From Prevotellamassilia timonensis (GTDB taxonomy: Bacteria; Bacteroidota; Bacteroidia; Bacteroidales; Bacteroidaceae), in assembly GCF_021531665.1 (NCBI RefSeq), contig NZ_JADYUH010000024.1:1-35009 (forward strand): 35,009 nucleotides of DNA, in the 5' to 3' direction. Under the pieces are notes generated by a model. That model saw nothing but the letters and a program-made list of their open reading frames with translations. It was not told the origin of the DNA and searched no databases. Below, piece by piece: positions 15,859-23,863 of the stretch (position 1 is its first letter; each line of letters starts with the position of its first letter). The position numbers were made by a program, and so were the translations under genes.

Positions 15859-17652
15859 TTATTTCTCGCCCTCTTCCATCTTGGCTTTCAGCGCAGCCAG
15901 AGCGTCGATGTCGCCGAGGCTGGTGGAGGCTGCCTGATTCTGAATCTGAGGAGCGGATTCTTCCTTACGAGCAGCCTTGCGGGGAGCGGCTTTGCGTTCG
16001 GCACGAGCCTCGCTGCGCTGAGCATCCTCAAAGGTGCGGCTGTGAGAAAGAATGATGCGCTTGCTGTCCTTGTTGAACTCAATCACCTTGAAAGCAAGTT
16101 TCTCGCCTTCCTTGGCGTGAGAACCATCTTCCTTCACGAGGTGCTTGGGAGTAGCGAAGCCTTCCACGCCATATTCAAGCTGGATGACAGCGCCTTTGTC
16201 CATGAGTTCGGTGATGGTGCCTTCGTGAACAGAACCTTCAGTGAAGACGCCTTCGAAGACATCCCAAGGATTCTCTTCGAGTTGCTTGTGACCGAGGGAG
16301 AGACGACGGTTTTCTTTGTCGATTTCAAGCACAACCACTTCGATGTCTGCACCAATCTGAGTGAATTCAGAAGGATGTTTTACCTTCTTAGTCCAAGAGA
16401 GGTCAGAGATGTGGATGAGACCGTCCACGCCTTCTTCCAATTCAACAAACACGCCGAAGTTGGTGAAGTTGCGAACCTTTGCATGGTGACGAGAGTTCAC
16501 GGGATATTTCTCCTCGATGTCCTTCCAGGGATCTTCTTTCAGTTGCTTGATGCCGAGAGACATCTTGCGTTCGTTGCGGTCGAGAGTGAGCACAACGGCT
16601 TCCACTTCGTCGCCTACCTTCAAGAAGTCCTGAGCGGAACGAAGGTGCTGGCTCCAGCTCATTTCACTCACGTGGATGAGACCTTCTACACCCGGAGCAA
16701 TCTCAACGAATGCGCCGTAGTCAGCCATGACAACCACCTTACCCTTCACCTTGTCGCCAACCTTGAGTTCAGCGTCGAGGGCATCCCAAGGATGCGGAGT
16801 GAGTTGTTTGAGACCGAGAGCAATGCGCTTCTTCTCTTCGTCAAAGTCGAGAATAACGACGTTGAGTTTCTGGTCGAGTTCCACAATTTCATGCGGATCG
16901 TTCACGCGACCCCAAGAAAGGTCTGTGATGTGGATGAGACCATCCACGCCACCGAGGTCGATGAAGACACCGTAGGAAGTGATGTTCTTGACAGTACCCT
17001 CGAGCACTTGTCCTTTTTCGAGTTTGGAAATGATTTCCTGCTTCTGAGCCTCGAGTTCTGCTTCGATGAGTGCTTTGTGAGAAACCACCACGTTTTTGTA
17101 TTCCTGATTGATTTTGACAACCTGGAACTCCATGGTCTTACCAACGAAGACGTCATAGTCGCGAATGGGTTTCACGTCAATCTGAGAACCGGGGAGGAAG
17201 GCTTCAATACCGAAGACATCGACAATCATGCCACCCTTGGTGCGGCACTTGATGTAACCGGTGATGACTTCCTTGTTTTCGAGAGCTGCATTGACACGCT
17301 CCCAAGACTTGGTGGCGCGAGCCTTGCGGTGAGAGAGCACGAGCTGACCGCGTTTGTCCTCTTGGTTTTCAATGTAAACCTCCACCACGTCACCGGGTTT
17401 GAGGTCGGGATTGTAGCGGAACTCGTTGACGGGGATGATACCGTCGCTCTTGTAGCCAATGTTGACCACTACTTCGCGTTTACCAACAGCGATGACAGTG
17501 CCTTCAACGACTTCGTTCTCGTTCACGCGACCGAGGGTCTGGTCGTAGGCCTTTTCTTGTTCTTCCTGACTGCTGGCTGCCTGCACGGCACCATTTTCGT
17601 AAGCATCCCAGTCAAATTCTGCCAAGGGAGCAATGTTTTTTAAATTCTCCAT
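15859..17652 (-). CDS. rpsA: 30S ribosomal protein S1
   Basis: A 597-residue S1 protein with six S1/OB-fold RNA-binding repeats. The first two are divergent (about 45-115 and 130-200) and bind the ribosome. Repeats 3-6 (about 215-285, 300-372, 387-459, 472-545) carry motifs such as YGVFIDLGGVDGLIHITDLSW, YGAFVEIAPGVEGLIHVSEMSW and FGVFVELEEGVDGLIHISDLSW. A basic/Ala-rich tail follows the last repeat. S1 recruits mRNA to the 30S subunit, which matters in Bacteroidetes where Shine-Dalgarno sites are rare. The gene has a canonical promoter and a leader of about 230 nt, which could be a site of S1 autoregulation. The terminator is at 15793-15831. Confidence 0.96.
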   Translation of the reverse strand: MENLKNIAPLAEFDWDAYENGAVQAASSQEEQEKAYDQTLGRVNENEVVEGTVIAVGKREVVVNIGYKSDGIIPVNEFRYNPDLKPGDVVEVYIENQEDKRGQLVLSHRKARATKSWERVNAALENKEVITGYIKCRTKGGMIVDVFGIEAFLPGSQIDVKPIRDYDVFVGKTMEFQVVKINQEYKNVVVSHKALIEAELEAQKQEIISKLEKGQVLEGTVKNITSYGVFIDLGGVDGLIHITDLSWGRVNDPHEIVELDQKLNVVILDFDEEKKRIALGLKQLTPHPWDALDAELKVGDKVKGKVVVMADYGAFVEIAPGVEGLIHVSEMSWSQHLRSAQDFLKVGDEVEAVVLTLDRNERKMSLGIKQLKEDPWKDIEEKYPVNSRHHAKVRNFTNFGVFVELEEGVDGLIHISDLSWTKKVKHPSEFTQIGADIEVVVLEIDKENRRLSLGHKQLEENPWDVFEGVFTEGSVHEGTITELMDKGAVIQLEYGVEGFATPKHLVKEDGSHAKEGEKLAFKVIEFNKDSKRIILSHSRTFEDAQRSEARAERKAAPRKAARKEESAPQIQNQAASTSLGDIDALAALKAKMEEGEK

Positions 17653-17888
17653 TTAATGAGTTAATAATTAGGGTGAATAAATAAAAGTCTCCTTCCAAGC
17701 CGAGCGGTTTTGCGACAGGAGCAAAAGCGGGCGTCCCGCGCCCAAAACGGAGAATAGGCTCGTGCCGGTCTGCCGTCTTGCTGGTTGAAGACCAAAAATC
17801 GGGAGCAAAGTTTGAGCAAGGTGAGAGCAAAACCACAAGTTCACTTGAGAATTTTGCCGAGCCGAAGCCCAACTTCACAAATCGCGTG

Positions 17889-17919
17889 CAAAGTTAGCAC
17901 AACTCCTTTGATTCACAAA
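17889..17919 (-). promoter_or_regulatory. rpsA promoter, canonical Bacteroidetes type
   Basis: On the minus strand, TTTG (complement of 17916-17919) is separated by exactly 19 bp from TAACTTTG (complement of 17889-17896), a full match to TTTG-N19-TAnnTTTG. The start point is predicted near 17882, giving a leader of about 230 nt before the rpsA ATG. Confidence 0.85.
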
Positions 17920-18039
17920 AACTTCGTTCGTTTTTTCTACGTTTTTTGAACACGAATCAAACGAATTGAGCGAATGTTTCGGATTTTTATTGAGAAGAAA
18001 AAACTATTAATGAGCAGTAATGGAAAGAAAAAAGAAGCG

Positions 18040-18321
18040 AAAAGTTCATCGATAAGAGATTAAAAAGAACCCAAGTTAATTTTAGGACTATGCTATCGTA
18101 CTTTGAACACGGCTTTCACAGAGGACTTGCCTTCAGGGGTGTTCTATAAATTACGGGATAAGGAACGTTCAAAAGAAAGTGCTTACGTTTTGGTCGCTTT
18201 TCGTTTCTTAGCGCGTCCTTTTGTAAGTTTCGTCAGTCACATAGCCCGCTATGCTCCTTCCTCAACTGACAAAAGTTCATCTCTAAGAAATCAAAAATCA
18301 ACTCAACCTAATTTTTAGAAC
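18040..18321. repeat. Imperfect direct repeat of about 49 bp, two copies
   Basis: 18040-18088 and 18271-18321 both begin AAAAGTTCATC and end TAATTTT(T)AGGAC or TAATTTTTAGAAC, with a similar A-rich centre. The second copy is the right end of the MITE; the first lies outside it and may be a remnant of an older copy. Confidence 0.7.
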
Positions 18322-18326
18322 ACCCC
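18136..18326. mobile_element. 191-bp MITE with 18-bp terminal inverted repeats and TTCA target duplication
   Basis: The left end GGGGTGTTCTATAAATTA (18136-18153) and right end TAATTTTTAGAACACCCC (18309-18326) are inverted repeats matching at 17 of 18 positions. TTCA directly flanks both sides (18132-18135 and 18327-18330). The interior forms a long imperfect hairpin: TTTCTTAG (18204-18211) with CTAAGAAA (18283-18290), and TTTTGT (18219-18224) with ACAAAA (18269-18274), around CATAG/CTATG. It encodes no transposase, so it would be moved in trans. Confidence 0.82.
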
Positions 18327-18412
18327 TTCAAAGTCATGAAGAAACAATCGTGTTGACATCGTTCATTTCATCCGCTCAACCTTTCCGTTCGTGTTTCGTA
18401 GAAATTTAGGCA

Positions 18413-18447
18413 CAAAAAAATGCAGCCCCGAAGGACTGCATTTTTAT
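18413..18447 (-). terminator. Terminator of ompA
   Basis: ATGCAG and CTGCAT with inner CC/GG pairs form a stem around the CGAA-type loop (18420-18441). Seven T residues follow in minus-strand reading, and A-rich sequence precedes, so it may work in both directions. It lies about 20 bp after the ompA stop. Confidence 0.88.
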
Positions 18448-18466
18448 TATGTGTGACGGTAGAAGA

Positions 18467-19624
18467 TTACTGAACCTTTACAGTAGCACGGCGGTTGTAG
18501 GAGAACGGAGAGAGGTTGTTCACACCACCCTTAGCTTCAGTCACGATGTTGTCGCGGTTCACGCCCATCTTGACGAGTTCAGCAGCCACGGTGTCGGCAC
18601 GCTTCTGAGAGAGAGCCTGGTTGTAGGCAGCGCTACCGGTCTTGCTGTCGGCGTAGCCGGTTACGACAATCTTAGCGTTGTTAGCCTTAGCATATTCAGC
18701 GAGTTCCTTCACGGCTACGAGATCCTTGCGGCTGGCAACCTTAGCGGAGTTGATATTGAAGAATACGCTTGCAGCAGTTCCGACGAGCTGAGTCTTGGTT
18801 TCAACGACTTTTTCAGCAACAGGCTTCTGCTTTGCGAGCATGTCGCGGAGACGAGCATTTTCATCCTGCTGCTCCTTGACGCTGGCGTTGAGTGCGTCAA
18901 TCTGCTCCTTGTTCATAGCCATGAGAGCATCCACGTCGGGCACTTTGTCCCAAGTGCACTTGCCGAGGTTGTAGGTAACACCTACGCTGACGCCGAGTTT
19001 CTTGTCCCAGTGACGATGTTTAAACTTGTCATAGTTGCTGAATACATCAACGGGTGCACAGTCAAGAGAACCTTCAGCAGCAGCGATGTTGACGTCTGCG
19101 AAAATCTGAACACGCTTGCTCACACGGAAGTTGTTGAGAAGACCGAAGTGATAGGAGATGTCGTTGCTATTGCCGGAGCAGTTGCGAATCCAACCGATAC
19201 CTACGTAGGGAATGAAGTTCCACACGCGCTTTTCGTTGTAACCAAAGAGCATGTTGGAGAGGTTGAACATCACGTCTTCGTGGATGTTTACAGAGGTGAA
19301 GAGAGGATGATTCTCAGAGGTGTTCACCTGCTTGCCCCAGATGCCTTCGAACTTGGTGCGAAGACCGATGCCGGGAGTGAACCACTTGCCCACTGCTACG
19401 TCAAAACCGAGCGCGCCACGCTTGGTGCTGAACGGATTTTTGTTCACGCCATACTCTTGAGAGCTGTAGAAGGCGTTAGCATCCATACCAACGCTTACGA
19501 ACCAGTTAGCCCAGAAGGAGTTGGTTGCAACACTGTACTTCTTAACAGGCACTTCAGTGTCCTGTGCCATAGCGGCTCCGGTGGAGAGGCCCACAAAAGC
19601 CAAGGCAATCATCAATTTTTTCAT
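18467..19624 (-). CDS. OmpA-family outer-membrane porin
   Basis: A 385-residue protein. The signal peptide MKKLMIALAFVGLSTGAAMAQ is cleaved before D22. An N-terminal eight-strand-type barrel covers about residues 30-230 (aromatic strands such as FIPYVGIGWI and LGVSVGVTYNLG). A short coiled-coil-like linker follows (about 235-275). The C-terminal OmpA/MotB peptidoglycan-binding domain has VFFNINSAKV, the signature TGYADSKTGSAAYNQALSQKRADTV, and the arginine motif NRRATVKV at the end. It tethers the outer membrane to peptidoglycan and is typically among the most abundant envelope proteins. It has a canonical promoter, a leader of about 170 nt and a strong terminator, so it is probably monocistronic and highly expressed. 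Confidence 0.93.
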   Translation of the reverse strand: MKKLMIALAFVGLSTGAAMAQDTEVPVKKYSVATNSFWANWFVSVGMDANAFYSSQEYGVNKNPFSTKRGALGFDVAVGKWFTPGIGLRTKFEGIWGKQVNTSENHPLFTSVNIHEDVMFNLSNMLFGYNEKRVWNFIPYVGIGWIRNCSGNSNDISYHFGLLNNFRVSKRVQIFADVNIAAAEGSLDCAPVDVFSNYDKFKHRHWDKKLGVSVGVTYNLGKCTWDKVPDVDALMAMNKEQIDALNASVKEQQDENARLRDMLAKQKPVAEKVVETKTQLVGTAASVFFNINSAKVASRKDLVAVKELAEYAKANNAKIVVTGYADSKTGSAAYNQALSQKRADTVAAELVKMGVNRDNIVTEAKGGVNNLSPFSYNRRATVKVQ

Positions 19625-19802
19625 AATGTAATGATTTGAATACTTAAAAGTTATTTGTTCCTTATTTTGGTTTACACCACCTTATCTCGTACCTAACGAT
19701 AGTTGATTGGGTAGTCTTTTGAGTCTTTCGGAAGACTCTGTGCGTAGATTGATTCAGACAATTTTTTGCTATAAAAGAAGCCTAAACCTAGTCTTTGCGG
19801 TG

Positions 19803-19835
19803 CAAAGATAAGAAAGGAATCAGCACCTCTCCAAA
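19803..19835 (-). promoter_or_regulatory. ompA promoter, canonical Bacteroidetes type
   Basis: On the minus strand, TTTG (complement of 19832-19835) lies 21 bp before TATCTTTG (complement of 19803-19810), matching TTTG-N19/21-TAnnTTTG. The start is predicted near 19796, leaving a leader of about 170 nt to the ATG at 19624. Confidence 0.82.
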
Positions 19836-19956
19836 TTTTTCCTCAAAAAATGTTAGTTTCTTACATCCTATTTATCACATTTTCTGCAATCTGAATGAAA
19901 AACGAGGAGAAAAAGAACAATGCGGCGATGAGAAAAGGGACTCCCCTGCCCTCTCC

Positions 19957-21807
19957 TTATTTTCCAAAAAGACTTTCAATGCGCTCGTTGCCGAGTACGA
20001 TGAGAGTGGGTTTTCCGTCGGGAGTGAACTGAGGTGTGGTGCAGGCGAAGAGTTGCTCAACCATGGTGCGCATCTCGGCGGCAGAGAGATCCTGCCCATT
20101 CGGCACAGCGACCTTGCGTGCCAGAGAGAGAGCGAGCACGTGGGTGACGGCTTCGCCGAGGTTCGCCTCGCCATGGACGGCATCAGAGAGGATGCCTTCA
20201 AGCAACGACACGGGGGAAAGTCCCTCTGTGCCGGAAGGGACAGCGAGCAGGGAATAGCTGCCTCCCCCCAAGGGAGAGAGGTCAAAACCGATTTTCTGCA
20301 TGGAGGGAAGCATTTCGTCCAAGACCACAGCCTCGGATGGGGAAACGCGCAGCATCTCCGGGAAGAGCAGACGCTGGGAAGGGGCAGGATGACCGGCAAG
20401 CTCATTCTGATAGAGTTCATAGAGGATGCGAACGTGGGCACGGTGCTGGTCAATCATCGCCAAACCGGAAGGGAGCGGAGTGAGAATGTAGGTACCGGCA
20501 TACTGCAAGAATTGGTCGTCAGTCACGACGACAGATGCGGTGGGCACGACACTGTCTGTCGTGGTTGTTTCCTTCTCGTTCGTTGCCGAAGACCAAATGA
20601 ACTCTTCTTTGGGGGCTTCGGCAGGAGCTGATGTGAAAGTCGGGGAAGACGCGGATTTGAAGGAGGAACTGCCGGAGGAAGAGAAAGAACGGAAAGGATT
20701 GAAGTTTGGGTCAATGGAGACCTTGGGGACTTCAATGTGGGAAAAGGCATCAGCGCTCTGCGGAAAATTGGGAATGTCGGGTTTTCCCTCAACATCAAAA
20801 TCAATGGAGGGGACTGCCCCAAACTTTCCGAGGGATTCTCTCACGGCGGCGAGGAGAATTTGGAAGATGGCATTGTCGTCTTCAAACTTTATCTCCGTCT
20901 TCGTGGGATGTATGTTCACGTCAAGACGCGAAGGGTCCACTTCCAAACTGAGGAAGAAGGTGGGCTGAAAACCTTCGGGAATGAGACGTTCGTAGGCAGA
21001 CTGAATGGCTTTGGCAAAATAGGGGTGACGCATGAAGCGTCCGTTGGCAAAGAAGAATTGTCGTGCTCCCTTTCTGCGTGCGGTGTCGGGAGTACCGACA
21101 AAACCACGCACTTTGACGAGGGTGGTTTCTGTCTCCACGGGCACGAGTCCTGCATCAACACGCTTCCCAAAGAGACTGACGATGCGCCGGCGGAAATTGG
21201 CGGCGGGCAGACTGAGCAGGAGGGCGTCGTCACTGTGAAGCGAAAAGGACACTTCGGGGTTTGCCAGGACGATGCGCTCAAACTCGGTCATGATGTGCCC
21301 AAGTTCCGTTTGGTTTGATTTCAAAAATTTGCGGCGTGCGGGAATGTTGAAGAAGAGATTGCGCACGGCGAAATTGGCTCCGACAGGGGTTGCCACGGGT
21401 TCTACGCTGACGACTTTTGACCCTTCGATGCGAATGGAGGTTCCCACTTCCTGCTGCGGCGTGCGAGTGCGAAGTTCGACTTGGGCGACGGCAGCAATGG
21501 AGGCGAGTGCCTCGCCGCGGAAGCCCATGGTGCGGAGGGAGAAGAGGTCTGTGGCTTGTCGGATTTTGGAAGTGGCATGGCGTTCAAAAGCCATGCGAGC
21601 GTCGGTGCCGCTCATTCCCTTCCCGTTGTCAATGACCTGCACGAGACTCTTTCCGGCATCCTCCACACGGATTTGAATCTGGGTGGCACCGGCATCTAAG
21701 GAGTTCTCGGTCAATTCCTTCACAATGGAGGCGGGGCGCTGAATCACCTCGCCTGCTGCAATCTGGTTGGCAACGGAATCGGGAAGAAGTTGAATGATGT
21801 CTGACAT
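19957..21807 (-). CDS. mutL: DNA mismatch repair protein MutL
   Basis: A 616-residue MutL. The N-terminal GHKL ATPase is complete: VANQIAAGEVIQRPASIVKELTENSLDAG, DNGKGM, RHATSKI, and TMGFRGEALASIAAVA. A transducer domain follows to about residue 335, then a Pro/Ser/Thr-rich linker (about 360-430) and the C-terminal dimerisation domain. The endonuclease motif is altered: DQHRAHVRILYE at 453-464 instead of DQHA-x2-E-x4-E. The downstream ACR and C-P-x-HGRP motifs read SLARKVAV and TPDGKP. I recall a similar pattern in other Bacteroidales MutL proteins. It couples MutS recognition to repair. It is the last gene of the minus-strand run, 286 bp after the OstA-like gene. Confidence 0.95.
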   Translation of the reverse strand: MSDIIQLLPDSVANQIAAGEVIQRPASIVKELTENSLDAGATQIQIRVEDAGKSLVQVIDNGKGMSGTDARMAFERHATSKIRQATDLFSLRTMGFRGEALASIAAVAQVELRTRTPQQEVGTSIRIEGSKVVSVEPVATPVGANFAVRNLFFNIPARRKFLKSNQTELGHIMTEFERIVLANPEVSFSLHSDDALLLSLPAANFRRRIVSLFGKRVDAGLVPVETETTLVKVRGFVGTPDTARRKGARQFFFANGRFMRHPYFAKAIQSAYERLIPEGFQPTFFLSLEVDPSRLDVNIHPTKTEIKFEDDNAIFQILLAAVRESLGKFGAVPSIDFDVEGKPDIPNFPQSADAFSHIEVPKVSIDPNFNPFRSFSSSGSSSFKSASSPTFTSAPAEAPKEEFIWSSATNEKETTTTDSVVPTASVVVTDDQFLQYAGTYILTPLPSGLAMIDQHRAHVRILYELYQNELAGHPAPSQRLLFPEMLRVSPSEAVVLDEMLPSMQKIGFDLSPLGGGSYSLLAVPSGTEGLSPVSLLEGILSDAVHGEANLGEAVTHVLALSLARKVAVPNGQDLSAAEMRTMVEQLFACTTPQFTPDGKPTLIVLGNERIESLFGK

Positions 21808-22093
21808 GGGACGGAGCGGCAGAGCCGATTTTCAAGTTTTCTCACCATTAATGGTTAATCATACATCATTAATGGTTCTTTATTTGTTTTTGGTTCACGC
21901 TGAATGGGAAGGATTCTTTAGAACACCCCTGAACGAATCCTGCCAACGAAGTGAACTTATTTATTCTAAGGAAGAGGTTTCGTGAGTTTCTCACGGTTTA
22001 TGCCATACACGATTTTGAACGCACGAATTTAGCAGATGGAACGGAGGCTTGCGCCCCCTTTTGACTCTTTCTCCTACGCTTTACCCTCTTAAC

Positions 22094-23695
22094 CTACAAT
22101 TTTTGGAGCGGGGCAACGCGTCGCACGGTAGCTTTGAGTTCGGTGCCTTGTTTTTTCCCTCGCCATTCGTAGATGTCGTCCTTGTTCAACGGGCGGATGT
22201 AGTCAAACCACGCAAAGCCCGGTAGGTTCGTACGTTCCTTGGGGGCGAGACCTATGGGATAGAAATAGCTGTGGGACGCCGGTGCCCATATCTTCTGCAG
22301 TTTACGTTCCTTCATGAACATGCGAGCTCGGGAGGTCTCAGTGTAGTTCTGATAGAGCACAAGGCTGTCTTTCTCAAGCGGATAGTTCACCACCATCACA
22401 TTTCCAATCGCCTGGTTTTCGGTCAGTTCTCCGTTCGTGTAGTAGGAAACGAGTTGTTGTGCCGCGACTTGATTGAAGTGGGTGGAATCGACCTGCTCGA
22501 CCATCATTGCCTGCCTATCGACGTGGGTGGAGTCAATCGTACTATCGTTCATGAAGACGTTGATTTCCTCACCGACGATCTGTCGGTTCTCGCTCCAAAC
22601 AATGGGGTCGCGATAGAGCGTGAGGACATTGTTCTTCGTAGAGAAGACAAGCGAGTCAGCCACCGCTTGCACATCTTGGCGATAAGCACGGGTGTGGAAA
22701 TAGCCGTGCATGACGCGATAGACTGAGTCGGTCTCTATATTATAGGTATAAAGTCGGATGGTGTCGGCGTGAACATAGAGGGTGTCCTTTCCTTGGGAAT
22801 AGTCACGTGCCAATGCGTGTCCCGTTGCCATTGCCTCTCCGGTCAGTTCGTTGTAGCGAGCATAGTCTCCGTTGAGGATGTTTTTGTTGAGCGTATCTTG
22901 ACATTCCACGTTGGAAAATGCTTCCATCCAGCCGGTGCCTTTGTCGTAGAAGACGCTGTCTCCACTCATGATGCGGTTTCTTCCAAAGGCTTTGGTGGCT
23001 TCAAAGAGTCGCACCTGCTCCGTATCGGAGTTATAGAAACCATGCTCGGTGTAGATGCGGTCGCTGCCGGAGTAGATGTTGGAGCGTCCGACCACCTCTG
23101 CCCATTTTGTCTGGGTGTCATAGTGGAGCGTGTCGGTGACCATTCGGAACTTCTTGTTGGTCAACTCGACGTTGTAGTTGAACGAGGCTTTACGGGTGTC
23201 TGTGTGATATTCTCCCCAGTCTGAGGTCAGATTGTTGTCTCCATCGACGAGACGCCCGCCTTCAAAATAGTATCCCCAGTTGTAGAGACGGTCATAGTTG
23301 AGACTGTCGGTGAAGAGTTTCTGCTGTCGGTGGGTCATCACCACCTTGTGGCGCATTTCGGCGATGAGGGTATTGCCATCGTAGTGCAGGGTTTCTCCGG
23401 TCAGCGAAAGGGTGTCGCCCTGGACAATCTTCACATTTCCGAAGGCATTGAAGGTTTGTCCGACATCGTTCAACTCCGCGCTGTCGCAGTACATCGTCAT
23501 TCCTGCGTGTTTCATGACGACATGTCCGCTGAGTCGCTTGGCATTCCCAATTTCGTTCTCGACAAAGAAGAGATTGTCGGCATGGACCAGCGTGATACGC
23601 TCATCGTTGGGTGTTTTGCGTTTTTTCTCACGGGAAAGCGAAGGAAGAGCGCAAAGCAGGAAAAGAAGAAAAATATAAAGGAGATTCTTTTTCAT
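22094..23695 (-). CDS. OstA/LptA-like LPS-transport protein
   Basis: A 533-residue periplasmic protein with signal peptide MKKNLLYIFLLFLLCALPSLS. Two stretches resemble the OstA/LptA beta-jellyroll: the first at residues about 40-160 (ADNLFFVENEIGNAKRLSGHVVMKHAGMTMYCDSA, followed by NAFGNVKI and DTLSLTGETLHYDG), with further SGDSVFYDKGTGWMEAFSNV-type repeats to about 400. Such proteins form the bridge that carries lipopolysaccharide to the outer membrane. It is longer than E. coli LptA (185 aa), as is usual in Bacteroidetes. The frame is open 96 bp further upstream, but ATG 23695 gives the signal peptide. Just upstream are GGCGCGGTrCAAAG repeats and a degenerate hairpin-family copy. Confidence 0.85.
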   Translation of the reverse strand: MKKNLLYIFLLFLLCALPSLSREKKRKTPNDERITLVHADNLFFVENEIGNAKRLSGHVVMKHAGMTMYCDSAELNDVGQTFNAFGNVKIVQGDTLSLTGETLHYDGNTLIAEMRHKVVMTHRQQKLFTDSLNYDRLYNWGYYFEGGRLVDGDNNLTSDWGEYHTDTRKASFNYNVELTNKKFRMVTDTLHYDTQTKWAEVVGRSNIYSGSDRIYTEHGFYNSDTEQVRLFEATKAFGRNRIMSGDSVFYDKGTGWMEAFSNVECQDTLNKNILNGDYARYNELTGEAMATGHALARDYSQGKDTLYVHADTIRLYTYNIETDSVYRVMHGYFHTRAYRQDVQAVADSLVFSTKNNVLTLYRDPIVWSENRQIVGEEINVFMNDSTIDSTHVDRQAMMVEQVDSTHFNQVAAQQLVSYYTNGELTENQAIGNVMVVNYPLEKDSLVLYQNYTETSRARMFMKERKLQKIWAPASHSYFYPIGLAPKERTNLPGFAWFDYIRPLNKDDIYEWRGKKQGTELKATVRRVAPLQKL

Positions 23696-23723
23696 GAAAC
23701 GGGGAAGGCACGGCGGCGCGGTG

Positions 23724-23757
23724 CAAAGATTCCACGCACGGCATCGGAGGATTTCAA
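23724..23757 (-). promoter_or_regulatory. Possible promoter of the OstA-like gene
   Basis: On the minus strand, AATCTTTG (complement of 23724-23731) is one base off TAnnTTTG, with TTG (complement of 23755-23757) 23 bp upstream. The CTTTGCACCGC context resembles known Bacteroidetes promoters, but the spacing is long. Confidence 0.3.
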
Positions 23758-23795
23758 GAATTTCTCGCGGCGCGGTACAAAGAAGAAGCAAAGAA

Positions 23796-23829
23796 GGTGT
23801 GTCAAAATGAAGAATTTGGCTACACCGTC
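23796..23829. repeat. Degenerate copy of the GAGGGTGTGTC hairpin family
   Basis: GGTGTGTCAAAAT (23796-23808) and ATTTGGCTACACCGTC (23814-23829) form an imperfect hairpin related to 13577-13612 and 33213-33248. It lies between the SurA-like and OstA-like genes. Confidence 0.6.
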
Positions 23830-23863
23830 ATGGAAAGTAATGAAGAAGGGGGATTGAAGACTT

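Larger units (their letters stand above)
17653..18466. other. 814-bp gap: rpsA leader and promoter, MITE, direct repeats
   Basis: From left to right it contains the rpsA 5' leader (17653-17882) with a GGGCG/CGCCC hairpin, the rpsA promoter (17889-17919), a gaacacgaatcaaacgaatt-type segment (17943-17977), one copy of a roughly 49-bp direct repeat (18040-18088), a 191-bp MITE (18136-18326) that contains the other copy, and the ompA terminator. Short open frames in it (for example 18103-18318) fall inside repeats and are not credible genes. Confidence 0.7.

Noticed and set aside
16042-17643. 533-codon open frame on the plus strand
   Set aside because: It is antisense to rpsA over its whole length. 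The S1 repeats on the minus strand are unmistakable, and the plus frame shows no domain.
18103-18318. 71-codon open frame between rpsA and ompA
   Set aside because: Nearly all of it lies inside the MITE and its direct repeats; the peptide is low quality and no promoter is seen.
18449-19639. 396-codon open frame on the plus strand
   Set aside because: It is antisense to the OmpA-family gene, which has signal peptide, OmpA domain, promoter and terminator on the minus strand.
21910-21941. AGGATTC/GAATCCT hairpin as a terminator between the OstA-like gene and mutL
   Set aside because: The loop is 18 nt and no T-run follows on either strand; it may be a remnant of the AGAACACCCC element instead.
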